Notes: generated from the letters alone by a model not told the origin. A stretch of DNA of 64,000 nucleotides from Flectonema sp. DT1601 (GCA_964019425.1 OZ025827.1:248001-312000), one strand, 5' to 3'; shown: positions 10,355 through 21,109, numbered from the stretch's first letter. A program made the numbers and translations.

Positions 10355-11333
10355 TTGGATACTCTTTAAATATGATGGCTGTAAAGAAGATTTTTTTTTT
10401 TTTTTTTTAAATTTACCTGCGGTATTAGAGATGGTTTCTAACATGCTGAGGGCCCCTCATAATGGATATTGAAACCTGTCAATAGCAGTAAAATAGAACG
10501 TATGATGACTTAAATTCAGTTCAAGAATAGTAGGCGGCGTAACGAGGTCCAAAAAGAAATTTACAATTTTTTTAAAAATTTTAGTGAAAAAAAAAAAAAA
10601 AAAAAAAAAAAAAATGACAAATAAACAAACAAACAATATCAATCAAATTTCCAATGCCTTACAACATACAAAAACAGGTGCCTTGACGAAGAGAAAAAAA
10701 AAGAAAAAGAAAAATAGAACTCATCAGCTATGCGGATTTTCTCTTTCTTTCCAAACTAACTAAACAAGGCTATAAACCACTCTCAAAGAACTAACTAACT
10801 AACTACACACCAGGAGTAACATATCTTTGGCGCCAAAGTAAAGTGACAACAGTGCCCGACCTCGGACGCATTAATTTCTTTTTTTCCAGAGGTGATTCAA
10901 AAACAACCCTCCTCGGAATACTTTTTCTTCCACCGCAGTGGTCACCGTTAGGTTTTTTTTTTTGCAAACTGGTTGCCTCCAACTATATTCAGCTTTGTGG
11001 ACTAAAAGTAAAAATAAATGTGGCTAATTTGCATTATGGTCGGTGCCGGATATAAATGTCGAAAGGATTGGCCTTTTGCGGGGGGACTTGGATAAATAAA
11101 TCAAGGTTAATTGCGGGGGTTCTTTTTTGTAACCACTTAAACGTTATATAATTCTATTGGATTAATTTGGGATTTCTGGAACTCCGAACTAAAAAAAAAA
11201 AAAAAAAAAGATCGTGATCCACGAAAACCGAGTAACGGAAATTGTCACTTTACCTTGGCGATATACATTCTGCAGTGCCCTCATCTTTTCGGGGTATTGA
11301 TTCACTTAACGTAAATAAAATCAACTGATATTC

Positions 11334-11364
<31 letters not shown>

Positions 11365-11592
11365 CCAAAATCTGCATCTACTCAGAGCAGAGAATAACAC
11401 AAGAGCATAACACACTGCAGCTATTTTCATGTGAGGGAATGAGGAGTGACGGAAAGAAAGAAGAAAAAAAAAAAAAAAAAAAGCAAACTATTTTTAAGTA
11501 AGTAAAAACTTAAACTATGCGACGTGTTAAGTAAAAAATATTATTTTTATACGAGGGGAGTGAGCTACAGATATGTGGTTCAATGACCGCTG

Positions 11593-11637
11593 TTCTGGAA
11601 GACTGCTGTCTGCCGAATTTTGTATTCGGCATTACGC
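11593..11637. other. Perfect short hairpin next to the foldback repeat
   Basis: A 7-bp perfect stem, GCCGAAT paired with ATTCGGC across a TTTGT loop, lies at about 11613-11631, just left of the foldback repeat. It may belong to the same structured unit, but it has no counterpart in the second copy of that repeat. Confidence 0.35.
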
Positions 11638-11649
11638 TAGTGAAAAAAA

Positions 11650-11772
11650 CTATTCAGATTAGCCTTATACTTCGTTGAACGCAGACAGAATCCTGTCGCA
11701 CTGGGAGATAAGTTATAACTATAAGAAATATCGGCTTTCCATCTGAATAGTTTCTTCTCGGACTAAGTCGGT
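11650..11772. repeat. Foldback repeat, copy 1 (candidate structured RNA)
   Basis: CTATTCAGAT at 11650-11659 pairs perfectly with ATCTGAATAG at 11741-11750, extended by AGCC (11661) with GGCT (11733). The centre holds CGCAGACAG and the right end holds GACTAAGTCGG. A second copy lies at 53335-53464 with the same order of motifs. The strand of any transcript is unknown. Confidence 0.65.
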
Positions 11773-11857
11773 AAAAAACTGATTCACATTGCTGTGGAGC
11801 TTTTCACTTTTTATATTTTATTATTATTTGATTGATACTCCAGTTCAGATCAGTGAT

Positions 11858-11950
11858 GTTATCGCCGACTGGGAGAATCGCTGTTGCTTTCTTTTCCTGT
11901 GCTGAGTGATATGCTTAAGTTCAGCACGTAGATCTTCAACTGCTGAGGTC
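11858..11950 (-). rRNA. Fragment similar to the 5' end of LSU (28S) rRNA
   Basis: On the minus strand this contains GCTGAACTTAAGCATATCA (11907-11925), the near-universal motif at the LSU rRNA 5' end, in the right context: GACCTCAG upstream and AGGAAAAGAAA, then GCGATTCTCCCAGT and CGGCGA, downstream in the correct order and spacing. The match fades after about 93 nt. No 5.8S core or further LSU is visible, so this is most likely a dispersed rRNA-derived fragment, not a working rDNA unit. A separately encoded rRNA piece is possible because some Euglenozoa fragment their LSU. Confidence 0.65.
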
Positions 11951-12115
11951 GGTAAGAAGTAAATTGCAATCACATTGGCCTGCCGTAAGACGAGTCCCAC
12001 AAGACCGACCACGTGTGGTCGCTCAAAGGTCCGAGGACCCCAACCTTAGTTACGGTTTGTTTGTACCATTGTTGCTTACCAAGAAATTAAAACAAGACAC
12101 ATTTAGAACAACAAC

Positions 12116-12149
<34 letters not shown>

Positions 12150-13146
12150 TAAACAATTCACACGGTTTTTTTTTTTTTTTTTTTTTTAATTCTCCCAATT
12201 ACTTTTAGTACTTTATTTTTTTTTTTCATCAAATTCAGAAATTGAGTGGGTTTGACTTGCTGTGGGTTCACTGCAAGTAGGTTTTTTTTTTTGTTTTGTT
12301 TTTTTTTTTCAACAGAATATGGCAATACATCTCTGTGACAACTGACCACTGTTCCTAATTAGGGGACAAAAAAACAAAGGTAATTTTGTATTGTTTCATA
12401 TATTTTTTTGATTTGGATGTTGTGTCGACAATCAATTCAACAATTCACGTGAACTGATGTTTTTTTTTGTTTGTTCTTTTTTTTTTTTTTTGGTTGTTTT
12501 GCTATTACTTCCCTCACATTAAATTAAGCGACAGATAGCTCCCATTCTATCATTATTATTATTTTATCATTTTTTTTTTTTTTTTAAAAACTAAAACAGG
12601 AAATGCTAATCAAAAGAGTCCTCGCACTCATATTTAATTCAGAGAAAATATTTAAAAAAAAAGATCGAGTTAGATTCACACTCCCCACCATGCATCGTGA
12701 GTTGAAAAGATACACTTCTTTGAAAAAGAGCTTCGCGCGAAACATTTAGCAGGTGGTGGTAAACAACTTATTTATAACAAATAGATTTTTATCACCCTCA
12801 CTGTAGATACGCCTTCTCTTTGCGTCGAGCAAGATAACCGCTAACAGTCACTCATACAAACTATCCCCTCGTACGAAATCCAAGCTGCAACTAAAAAACG
12901 GCAAACAAGAAAAAAAAAAATATTAAATTAAATTAAATTAAACAGGCAAAAAAAAAAAAAAAAATTGAGAAGAACGTAATGAGGAAAATGTAGCAAAATA
13001 AAAAAGGCTGCGCGTGAATTTTGTTCAGTTGATTAACTTTTTAAAGGGGGTTTTGAGTGTAGCCAGTCTAAGTATCATTTCATTAGTTTACAAATCTCTA
13101 CTACAGATTCTTTGAGTATTGCAACAGATTGGATTTACTGCTACGA

Positions 13147-14880
13147 TTATTTAAATGCGGAAGGTTTCCTCCGACCACCACCACCACTTCCATTACGAGT
13201 TAGTGTTGTTACTGAAGGAACTGAATCAGAACGGATGAGGACTGGTCCGGTAGTTGTCGATCTCTTTCTACTTCCGCCTCCGCTTCCCTTTCGCTCAAAA
13301 TTCTGTGTGCTGTCCCTCCTCGTGAATGGAGATCCGTAACTCGTATAACCACCACCACCAGAGAGTATACTCATCTTTCCAGTCCTACTTACTGAAGGTT
13401 GATTAGAACGAGGTAATGATGTCGCGCGATCTTTTGTCTTACGGGCAGCACGTCGTTTTGAGAGACCACGATTAGTTCCTGGTGGTTTAACATTATTGAT
13501 GCGAGGGGCGCGGTTAGTAACTTTTGATATTTGATCTCTTCGAACTTTAGCCCACAGAGAACTCTCTGCTCTTATCATAACCGGGACTGAGGGGTCTTCG
13601 AGTTCAACTTGGCGGAGGAGACGTTGGAATGTTTCGCGATTTCCGACAGGACGACCAGCGATGGCAACGATGTGCATTCCGACTCTCATCCAGGCACGGC
13701 AGGCTGGTCCCCCCGGATTTACTATTCCAATTCTACTCCATTCATCTTTTGGATCAGAAGATAAAGAAAATCCGAAAGACTCCGTTGACTTCCTCTCCAA
13801 CAATAATAAATGTAATTGTGACTCTGGAGTAGTTCTGTGTAACACTGGAACTGATGCTGACAATGGAGACTCCGGCCTCGATCTTGCTGGAGATCCTTGA
13901 CAAACAGGTAATGGCGATGCTGGTGGAGTAAGTGACAGCGATCCCTTCAACTGAACAACAATTGCCGAGCAATTATCTGTTGACCCGGCTTCTAGGGCTG
14001 CGTTTACTAAGGCTTCAGCTGCTTTTGCACAATTCTTTTTGTTTTTAGCGAGTGACTCAGTAACTATACTAAGAACCTTTTCATCATCCATACAAACAGG
14101 TTCGTAAACTCCATCACAACAAAGGATTATAATATCACACGGACTGAGTCTCGTTTCAGTTATTGTTGGGACGGCAGTGATCATATTTTTGTAAGGGTTC
14201 TTGTCTTCATCTTTGAAGATTGTGTCTCCAAATGATCGCGAGACTGCGAGTTGACCTTTGACGCGATTACGAACAACATATCCACCAGCTTCTTTGATTC
14301 GACTACACTCAGCTGGAAGGTCTGGTTTATGATCAGTAGTCATTGGGACAGCTTTATTAGATTTTGATACAAGAACTCGTGAATCTCCAACATTTCCAAC
14401 TTTAATATGAAATCCACCTCCAACTTGACGTAAAATAATAAAAGTACCCGTCGATCCAGAGAAGTCAGTTATCGCACCCGTGTCTCCACCAGCTGCTCGT
14501 AAGAAAGCCATATCAGCAGAGAGACAGAATTCTTCAATCTCTCCATCAGTTTTTGGAACTGTGCTGTCGGTGATGTTATTTTTAAAATATTCTGAAATAT
14601 ACTTACTACATGTACGACCACCGTGACCATCAAAGACTCCAAAGATGTCGTGAGTTCTATTTGTTTGAGAGATGAAAGCATCCTCCATAGAGTCTCTTGA
14701 TCCGATTGATTCTGCAACTCCAACTCGACACATCACATCACTTGTTTCGAATACGATTGTTGCTTCTTTGTAAGGCCTCTTGAATTGCCCTTCTTCACGT
14801 TTCTTTGCTGCTTCGTAGTCAAGCTCACCATCTTCATCCAGCAGAGGCAGGGCACCCCCCAACCGGAACAAGCCATCCAT
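13147..14880 (-). CDS. PP2C-family protein phosphatase with PDZ-like domain
   Basis: The 577-residue product has a complete PP2C domain (about 50-315) with the metal-binding and core motifs SRDSMEDAF, FGVFDGHGG, GSTGTF, VGDSRVLV, AVSRSFGD, CCDGVYE and STDNCSAIVV. A PDZ-like domain follows at about 355-440 (FGFSLSSD, then RIGIVNPGGPACRAWMRVGM). The last 130 residues are basic and Ser/Gly-rich. PP2C enzymes remove phosphate from Ser/Thr using Mn or Mg; the PDZ-like domain probably targets the enzyme to partners. The acceptor CTCAATTTTCAG lies 31 nt before the ATG, preceded by a T run. Confidence 0.92.
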   Translation of the reverse strand: MDGLFRLGGALPLLDEDGELDYEAAKKREEGQFKRPYKEATIVFETSDVMCRVGVAESIGSRDSMEDAFISQTNRTHDIFGVFDGHGGRTCSKYISEYFKNNITDSTVPKTDGEIEEFCLSADMAFLRAAGGDTGAITDFSGSTGTFIILRQVGGGFHIKVGNVGDSRVLVSKSNKAVPMTTDHKPDLPAECSRIKEAGGYVVRNRVKGQLAVSRSFGDTIFKDEDKNPYKNMITAVPTITETRLSPCDIIILCCDGVYEPVCMDDEKVLSIVTESLAKNKKNCAKAAEALVNAALEAGSTDNCSAIVVQLKGSLSLTPPASPLPVCQGSPARSRPESPLSASVPVLHRTTPESQLHLLLLERKSTESFGFSLSSDPKDEWSRIGIVNPGGPACRAWMRVGMHIVAIAGRPVGNRETFQRLLRQVELEDPSVPVMIRAESSLWAKVRRDQISKVTNRAPRINNVKPPGTNRGLSKRRAARKTKDRATSLPRSNQPSVSRTGKMSILSGGGGYTSYGSPFTRRDSTQNFERKGSGGGSRKRSTTTGPVLIRSDSVPSVTTLTRNGSGGGGRRKPSAFK

Positions 14881-14911
14881 TGTCTCGGGAGGGAGGGACT
14901 TATTTGTATTT

Positions 14912-14946
14912 CTGAAAATTGAGAATTGGAAAAAAAAAAAAAATAT
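14912..14946 (-). promoter_or_regulatory. Pyrimidine tract and acceptor before the PP2C gene
   Basis: On the minus strand a run of 12 or more T followed by CCAATTCTCAATTTTCAG lies 31 nt upstream of the PP2C start. It is a clear example of the pyrimidine-rich acceptors found in front of genes here, in contrast to the A-rich acceptors of the cis introns. Confidence 0.5.
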
Positions 14947-15651
14947 TTACGCCGAGGAATCTATCTTTCTTAATAATATATTGTACCGCGTTCTGTTGAA
15001 TAAAAAAATATATATTACACTCTTAAGGCCTAGATTCTCGTCCTCTAAATAAATTAATAGCAAATACCTTCCCAATTGGGATAATGAACAATAAGAAAAA
15101 AGGGAAATCGGTTTCAATAGGCCTTATGTGGGTTCAGACTTTAAAAAAGAAACATTGCATTCCATCAAAATTTTCAAAACAAAAAAACGAAATTATTCAG
15201 AAGATCAGAGCATTTGTTTTTTCTTGTTGCATTCGCAAACAAAAAAGAAGAAAAAAAAATATACATTTTTAATTTTAGTAGTAGCTATGTTAAAAATAAA
15301 GGATCAGAGACGATATAAAACACTATTAACCAATCTTACTTATAGCAAAAAAAAAGAAGGGGAAAAAAAAAAAAAAAAAGTATTAAAATAGATTTTTTGC
15401 AATAAAAAGTTATTTTTTTTTTTTCAAAAAAAAAAAAGAATTGGGTACAACTGTTTGACTGAGTCCTTCTAACCTCCTTAAATCACTCCTACTAAAAAAA
15501 AAAAAAAAAAAAAATGCAATTCAAGTTGTGGAATAAAGTTGCAAAGATATTAAAGTGTATGATTTGATACAAAGACTGTTTGATTACCTCATTCCAATCT
15601 ACCTTATCTTTTTTTATTTTTAATGTTGCCTGTGATTAATTATTTCCATAC

Positions 15652-15685
<34 letters not shown>

Positions 15686-15707
15686 ATTGGCTTTAACTTC
15701 AACTTTG

Positions 15708-15807
15708 TTTGTGCACGAAACCGTGAACCGACTTAAACTGATAAAGCTAAAGGAGGTTTACGTGTGCTGCCAACATTCTTTTTCGTTCTTACAATACTTG
15801 TTAAATG
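15708..15807. repeat. Conserved intergenic element, copy 1
   Basis: The core 15743-15807, starting AAAGCTAAAGGAGGTTTACG and ending CAATACTTGTTAAATG, matches 39996-40062 over about 65 nt with only a two-T length difference. Flanking motifs TTTGTGCACG and GTGAACC are also shared. Both copies are intergenic and both end in an A run. It does not encode a convincing peptide. Confidence 0.8.
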
Positions 15808-16863
15808 CAAAAAAAAACCCACCAGATAAGTTTCCGGTGTGCAATATCTCGGTATCAAAGAGTTCCCCCCTTTGATAATTACCTAAAATGTCAAAAACAT
15901 TAAACAGTAGCAAAAAAAAGGAAAACAGTAGAACAAAAAATGGAAGACAGAGGGGTTAATTTGATTGTGATTGAGAAATTGGAATGTTTGAGTATATTTA
16001 AGAAAAAAAAATATATATATATCTGTATCGGATCAGGGTTATGATACAGCTGACGAAAGGTAATGTTAATAATATAGGCAACCACTCTGCAGTATAACGT
16101 AAAGGACTGTACTTTATAAGTAATGTTTACTTTATCTGCATACACATCTCTTTTCCAAATGTCATTCAGTGCAGTACGGAATCGAGTTATTTAATTACTT
16201 AAATAGTAGTGAGACCTGAGAAAATTAAAACTACAGGAATAATGTAATACGGCAGAGTGTTGGGTTCTCCTATTTAATTATTTTTTGGGAGAAAAAATTA
16301 AAAACCGAACAGATAATCCAAAAAAAAAAAGAAAAAGATGATGATGATGATGAGCGATCACAATTATGTCAATAACATAAAAAGAAATGTTTTGATTACA
16401 CATCCGCAATATGGATGCAGTGAACATTAGTTTAGCTATCAGGTTATCGTTAGTATTAAAAGTGGAAGTATATATTAATCGATTATTGGAACATAAGTAT
16501 CACCTTGAAAAAGTCTGGAGTGCAGTTACTTTGTAAAATATAAAAGACACCTAATAGGGAGGTAATAGCGTAAAAAGGGAAAGATTTTATGGCTAGCAGA
16601 TCAAAAGATTACTACCCTGAAGTCACTCACTGTCAAACGATAGATGAAGTCCTAAGAATATTAAGGCTTAGCCTGACTGGCTTTAAACTCTAAAAGCAGA
16701 CATCGTAACCACATCTGGTTGGTTCTCAAATAGTGTTGGGACACGAAGAGAGTTTGGAGTCTAAATATTCAAACTAAAAGAAAATAATTTCTCAATCACC
16801 TTTTTTTCGGGGATACGTCAGGTTGATATAGAGTTCCTCAACTCACAGTGTTATTATCGTTGG

Positions 16864-18522
16864 TTAAAAATCAGCTGCGACGACTGAATTTCCCCATGCA
16901 GGTTCTGGTGATTCACTGTGTCTGATAATTGGAGATCGGCCGGCATTTAGATTGGTCCCCGAGCTTTGTCTGGATCCTTGTTGAGATCCTTGTCGAGACT
17001 CATATGAACTTTGTTTTGATCCGTCCTGTGATTGCGTTTGTTCTAACATGTGATTCTCAAGAGAATCTTCATCCCAATTCTCAGTTCTGAAACGAGAAGT
17101 CTTACGAGGGCGATTTACTGAACCCATCGACATTGACGGACAGAATAACGATCCTGGACAACCTCTTCGACGAGGGTCACGAGACTGATCAATAATTGTT
17201 AGTTCATAATCACCTCCAGGAAGAAGAGTAAACGGTCCACCAGCTGACTCAAAGAAACTTTTATATGTCGTTGGTCCATCAGGATCTACACAGCGACCAC
17301 CATCAGATATCGATACTGAAGTACCATCCCATTTCAAGTCTACTTCTATTGTTTCTACAGGATGTCCTTTACGAGTACGGACATCACGAACTAGATTATG
17401 TCTTTTAATTTCGAGTACTTGAATTCTTGATGATGGGTCTCTGTTGAGCATACTTCTTATGAGATCAATAACATCGTCATCTGGGTGATCAAACTTTATT
17501 TCACATTCTTGAATAGCTTTTTTCATTTCTGCACCACATGTATCTCCCCATGGGTGATATCCGTGAGCTAGTTGGTACACGGTAACACCAAATGCCCAAA
17601 TGTCTGCAGAGGTGCCGTTCACACAGATCTCTCCGATTGACTCTGGTGCGATGTAGATTGGAGTTCCCACACATCCCCAAACTTTAGTAGTTTCAGACGA
17701 CTCAGATATTATTGCGCTTACACCAAAATCAGCTAATTTCACATTGCCATTCTTATCGAGTAAAATATTTTCTGGTTTAATATCCCTGTGAATGATTCCT
17801 AAGTCGTGGAGATAATCTAATCCGTTAGCAATTCCAACGACATATCTTTTAAGTGTTTTTACTGTAACAGGACCTTGTCCTGGTTCCCATATCTGACCTC
17901 CAGGTAGGTACTCCATGAGGATCATTATTTCATCTGTGCTGAACATGCATCCATAGATTTGAATGATATTTGGATGGTTTAACTTTTTCATGATATCTAT
18001 TTCTTCCTTTACCGGTTTCATCGGATCAGTTCCTCGTCGATGTCGGTTTCCCATTCTCGACGCGAACTTTGCTTTTGAGAGACATTTTACCGCATAGCCA
18101 TTTCCTGTTTCTCTGCATTCTACTCGTCGAACTTTACCAAATGCACCTGATCCGAGATGTGATAAGAAAGTGTAATTATTAACCATGAATGATCCATCTT
18201 CTGCTCGGCCTTTTACTAATTCTTGATTAGCATCTACAGCTCTCACAAAGTTTGGATTAGAGGGAAGTCCCACACATGAAGTGCATTTAAAACCTTTTGC
18301 TCGCTCTTCTCCTTCTTGGTCATCACGGCCACATACTACGCAGGCTCTTTTTGAGATTACCTTCTTTCTTGTCCCTCTCCAATTTGTGAATATTTCTTTT
18401 TCTTCAGGTGATTTCAATATAACTCCAGAAGTTGCCATCAGCTGTTGTTCTAATTCTTTTCGTCTCTCTCTCTCATGTTCTAGTTCGCTGCGTAAGTGCG
18501 CAATTTCTTCCTCGGGAGTCAT
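16864..18522 (-). CDS. CaMKK-like Ser/Thr protein kinase
   Basis: The 552-residue protein starts with a coiled coil (about 1-30), then a putative zinc-binding segment with CVVCGRDD and FKCTSC (about 59-82). The kinase domain spans about 116-385: GSGAFGKV, the catalytic HRDIKPENILL, the DFG motif in LADFGVSA, and GTPIYIAPE. An insertion rich in Arg (RMGNRHRRGTDP) after the catalytic lysine resembles the RP insert of CaMKK kinases, which activate AMPK and CaMK. The C-terminal region (about 470-552) is Ser/Gln-rich. The acceptor ACCTTTTTTAG lies about 50 nt upstream. Subfamily assignment is my inference. Confidence 0.88.
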   Translation of the reverse strand: MTPEEEIAHLRSELEHERERRKELEQQLMATSGVILKSPEEKEIFTNWRGTRKKVISKRACVVCGRDDQEGEERAKGFKCTSCVGLPSNPNFVRAVDANQELVKGRAEDGSFMVNNYTFLSHLGSGAFGKVRRVECRETGNGYAVKCLSKAKFASRMGNRHRRGTDPMKPVKEEIDIMKKLNHPNIIQIYGCMFSTDEIMILMEYLPGGQIWEPGQGPVTVKTLKRYVVGIANGLDYLHDLGIIHRDIKPENILLDKNGNVKLADFGVSAIISESSETTKVWGCVGTPIYIAPESIGEICVNGTSADIWAFGVTVYQLAHGYHPWGDTCGAEMKKAIQECEIKFDHPDDDVIDLIRSMLNRDPSSRIQVLEIKRHNLVRDVRTRKGHPVETIEVDLKWDGTSVSISDGGRCVDPDGPTTYKSFFESAGGPFTLLPGGDYELTIIDQSRDPRRRGCPGSLFCPSMSMGSVNRPRKTSRFRTENWDEDSLENHMLEQTQSQDGSKQSSYESRQGSQQGSRQSSGTNLNAGRSPIIRHSESPEPAWGNSVVAADF

Positions 18523-18817
18523 GTTGTTCAGAGACAGTACTCTACCTTAATAATGTGATATTTGGTTTAAGCTAAAAAAGGTAATAAAAATAAATAAAAC
18601 TTTGTCACCCATTCTCTTCGCAAGCTAAAATCGCACAAAGCAACACTAAAAAAAAAACGCGCACTGCGCGTACAACAAGAACGGAGACTAAGGTCAAGAC
18701 ATTTATTGAACAACCAAAGAACCACAGCTAAAGTTAGGGGATTTTATGATGGCCGTGGAGTGTGTTGTCTAGGACTAGAAACTCTCTTCTCTCTTTTTTA
18801 TTTTACGTGTAACAACT

Positions 18818-19423
18818 TCACGCAAGCTTTGCTCTTTTTAGTTCCTGGTCAGTATTCTCTGTTTTGTGTTTGTCTGCGAAGAACTTTTTAACTTCTTCTA
18901 ATGCACGAGAACGGTGGCTTATCTTATTCTTGTCTTCCATTGGCATTTCAGCGAAGGTTCGTTTTCCACCTAACTCATCAGGACAGAAAATTGGATCCCA
19001 TCCAAAATTAGTTGGTCCACGAGCTTCAACAATTGTTCCAGGGCATCGTCCTTCGAAACTCTTCGGTTCCTTACCAGGTTCACAATATGTGAATATACAT
19101 TGAGCATAGGCAGTTTTATCTTCATAGGCTGCTAACATTTTTGGAAGTCCAGTACAGGTTAACTTATCTAAGAACCACTTAACATATGGACCAGGTAATC
19201 CACCGAGAGCATTAAAACAAAGACAAGTATCTTCAGTTAGCACCGGCTGCTTTAATTGTCTGCATGCCTCAAGACATTTCTCTTTTGCGATTTCAATTGG
19301 TTCCCCCTGAAGCTCTGGAAGATCAACTTTCTTTGAGTCAACCTCAACATGTCCATCGAGAATGGCTTTCACTTCTTTGAGTTTTCCAGCATTCCCTGTT
19401 ACGAACGTACATCTGGGAAGCAT
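18818..19423 (-). CDS. ITPA: Inosine triphosphate pyrophosphatase
   Basis: The 201-residue protein matches the ITPA/HAM1 family end to end: [12 protein letters not shown] at the N-terminus, [29 protein letters not shown], and [14 protein letters not shown] near the C-terminus. It hydrolyses ITP, dITP and XTP to monophosphates and pyrophosphate, keeping deaminated purines out of nucleic acids, normally in the cytosol. It lies only about 200 nt downstream of the previous gene in the array. The last 15 residues ([14 protein letters not shown]) are a short extension. Confidence 0.96.
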   Translation of the reverse strand: MLPRCTFVTGNAGKLKEVKAILDGHVEVDSKKVDLPELQGEPIEIAKEKCLEACRQLKQPVLTEDTCLCFNALGGLPGPYVKWFLDKLTCTGLPKMLAAYEDKTAYAQCIFTYCEPGKEPKSFEGRCPGTIVEARGPTNFGWDPIFCPDELGGKRTFAEMPMEDKNKISHRSRALEEVKKFFADKHKTENTDQELKRAKLA

Positions 19424-19624
19424 TTTTATTATTATTTTTTTTTAAAATAAGAAATTCCTTTTAAAGGAAGAGGGTAGTAGTAAAAAACAACGTACACCAA
19501 TGAAGTAGCTTCATAACATCGCTGATCACAACACTCCGTGAAGAACAGAATGTCATTATTAAAGTCGTTTAATTCTAGTAGGATGCTGAGAAGACGGTTT
19601 ACAAAACCGTCCGTCATTCTACAT

Positions 19625-20470
19625 TCAGGTACCATTCAGTACCGATCCTATTGAGAGGCATTTCGTTAGTACTTCAAGTAGTCGTTGGTCGGTTGCCGTT
19701 GACGTTGATAATAAAAAAAGAGCCTTCATCATGTCAGTCGGACCACCAAGCTTCGAAAACACTGCCGCAGCACGAAGGAATACGTGTTGAGCAGCTGCTT
19801 GCAACGCCAACATTATTTCATTAATTTTATTTTCATTTCTGCTTCGGATGATATATTTCGTCGCGACAGTCATCGTGGCGATTTTTTGTTCGAAGAGGTT
19901 GACGCGGTACTCCGCACCTCTGATATCGCTTTCAGTAGAGGCACCCTTCGCAATAAACTTTTTAACAAAAACACAACCGTGAATAGCACTAATGCTACTG
20001 CTAGCTTGTTCTACACAAATATCTTCAGATGACCGGTGGTCTTCTTTGGGTTTTGTTATTGTGGGTGTCGGACGATTTGTTTCTGTTGTTTTACTAACTA
20101 TTTCTACTGAATAAGAACTATCTGATTGAGTGTCGCTGTCATCGCTGTCGTATTCTGGGAACGCTTCTTTCGCAAGAGCATACGATCCTTTTGATATTTT
20201 AAATCTCTTGTCTTCACCAACGTGATCTGGAATTGATATTCCAGGCAATGCTTTTTGTGTACCAACCCATGCGACTCTCATAGGGGCAAGGATACAAGGT
20301 TTTGGGATCAATTCTTCTTTATATCTCGGAGAAATAAAAAACTCTCTCTCACCACCTTCCATAAACACAACTCTCTGCATCACACCTTCTTCCTGAATAA
20401 GTGCTGCCAGTCGAAACTCACCTGGTTGGCTACCACCAACAGCGACTACAGGGAGGGAATCCGTATACAT
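19625..20470 (-). CDS. Unknown protein
   Basis: I do not recognise this 281-residue protein. Residues 1-105 look folded (VVAVGGSQPGEFRLAALIQE, then REFFISPRYKEELIPKPCIL). Residues 108-160 are acidic and Ser/Thr-rich and probably disordered (EYDSDDSDTQSDSSYSVE). The C-terminal 110 residues look alpha-helical. An acceptor (AACTCAAAAGATTCAG) lies 16 nt before the ATG. Confidence 0.7.
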   Translation of the reverse strand: MYTDSLPVVAVGGSQPGEFRLAALIQEEGVMQRVVFMEGGEREFFISPRYKEELIPKPCILAPMRVAWVGTQKALPGISIPDHVGEDKRFKISKGSYALAKEAFPEYDSDDSDTQSDSSYSVEIVSKTTETNRPTPTITKPKEDHRSSEDICVEQASSSISAIHGCVFVKKFIAKGASTESDIRGAEYRVNLFEQKIATMTVATKYIIRSRNENKINEIMLALQAAAQHVFLRAAAVFSKLGGPTDMMKALFLLSTSTATDQRLLEVLTKCLSIGSVLNGT

Positions 20471-21109
20471 CCTTGCGCTTACACACCTGAATCTTTTGAG
20501 TTAAAAAAAAAATAAATAAATAAATAAATTTTTATACATGAGACAACATTTTCAAGAAATCATTTTATTTTTTTGTTCTGCAAACCTGTAGAAATAACAC
20601 TACAGTACTGACAACGAATTATTCACACTTTTTGCTAGCACATAAAAAAACACTCGATTTTTTTTTTTTTTTTTTTTGTCCACTCCCGATAAAAAAAAAA
20701 AAAAGAATAAGGGAAAAACAAAAAAAGTAAAAGTTCCTGGTGCTATTTCGTTCCGTAAGTCCAAAGGTGCACTTAAATACACCGAGCTCGTGAACACCTA
20801 CCAAGAATATATATTTTTTTGAATCCAAGGTAGGCAAGTACTACCGTGAAAGGTTTATATGAGAAAACGTTTGTCGTTATTTTGGATGATGGTGTCAGTA
20901 ATTGGTTACCCCACAAAAAAAAAAAAGACTTGCAACCTCACAAGGGAAAATAAAAAATATTCGTGATCTAGTAGTAATTTTCTTTTTTCCCTTCCTTCCT
21001 TATTTTTTTTTTTTTATTTTTTTTTTTTTTTTTCATTCTGTTCTTCTAAAAAATCGTTTTTTTTTTTTTTTTTTTTCCCCAATAAAAAGGCTCTTAGATA
21101 AAACGAAAT
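20471..21109. other. Spacer
   Basis: Nothing coding is visible. It contains (AAAT)n near 20508-20530, and T runs near 20660-20677, 21004-21033 and 21057-21076, separated by other AT-rich sequence. Confidence 0.5.

Larger units (their letters stand above)
10355..13146. other. 2.8-kb gene-free region with rRNA-like and foldback elements
   Basis: No coding gene is visible. It contains many homopolymers (A or T runs of 15-25 nt near 10589, 11191, 11335, 12115, 12170 and 12480), a foldback repeat at 11650-11772 and an LSU-rRNA-like fragment at 11858-11950, both annotated separately. A (TTAAA)n-like run of ATTAAATTAAATTAAATTAAA lies near 12922. Confidence 0.6.
14881..16863. other. 2-kb spacer
   Basis: No gene is visible. 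It carries the PP2C acceptor at its left end, several long A runs (near 15365, 15495 and 15655-15683), a short (AT)n, a (GAT)n run near 16337-16352 and one copy of a conserved intergenic element at 15708-15807. Confidence 0.5.

Noticed and set aside
10386-10444. N-terminal extension of the ankyrin protein
   Set aside because: It reads through an A tract giving poly-lysine and crosses a strong TTCTTTACAG acceptor, so it is more likely UTR or intron.
19432-19635. Possible extra exon (VNRLLSILLELNDFNND) after the unknown gene at 19625-20470
   Set aside because: Joining it needs an intron of 14-24 nt with wrong phase; the 200-nt gap is better explained as UTR between closely spaced genes.
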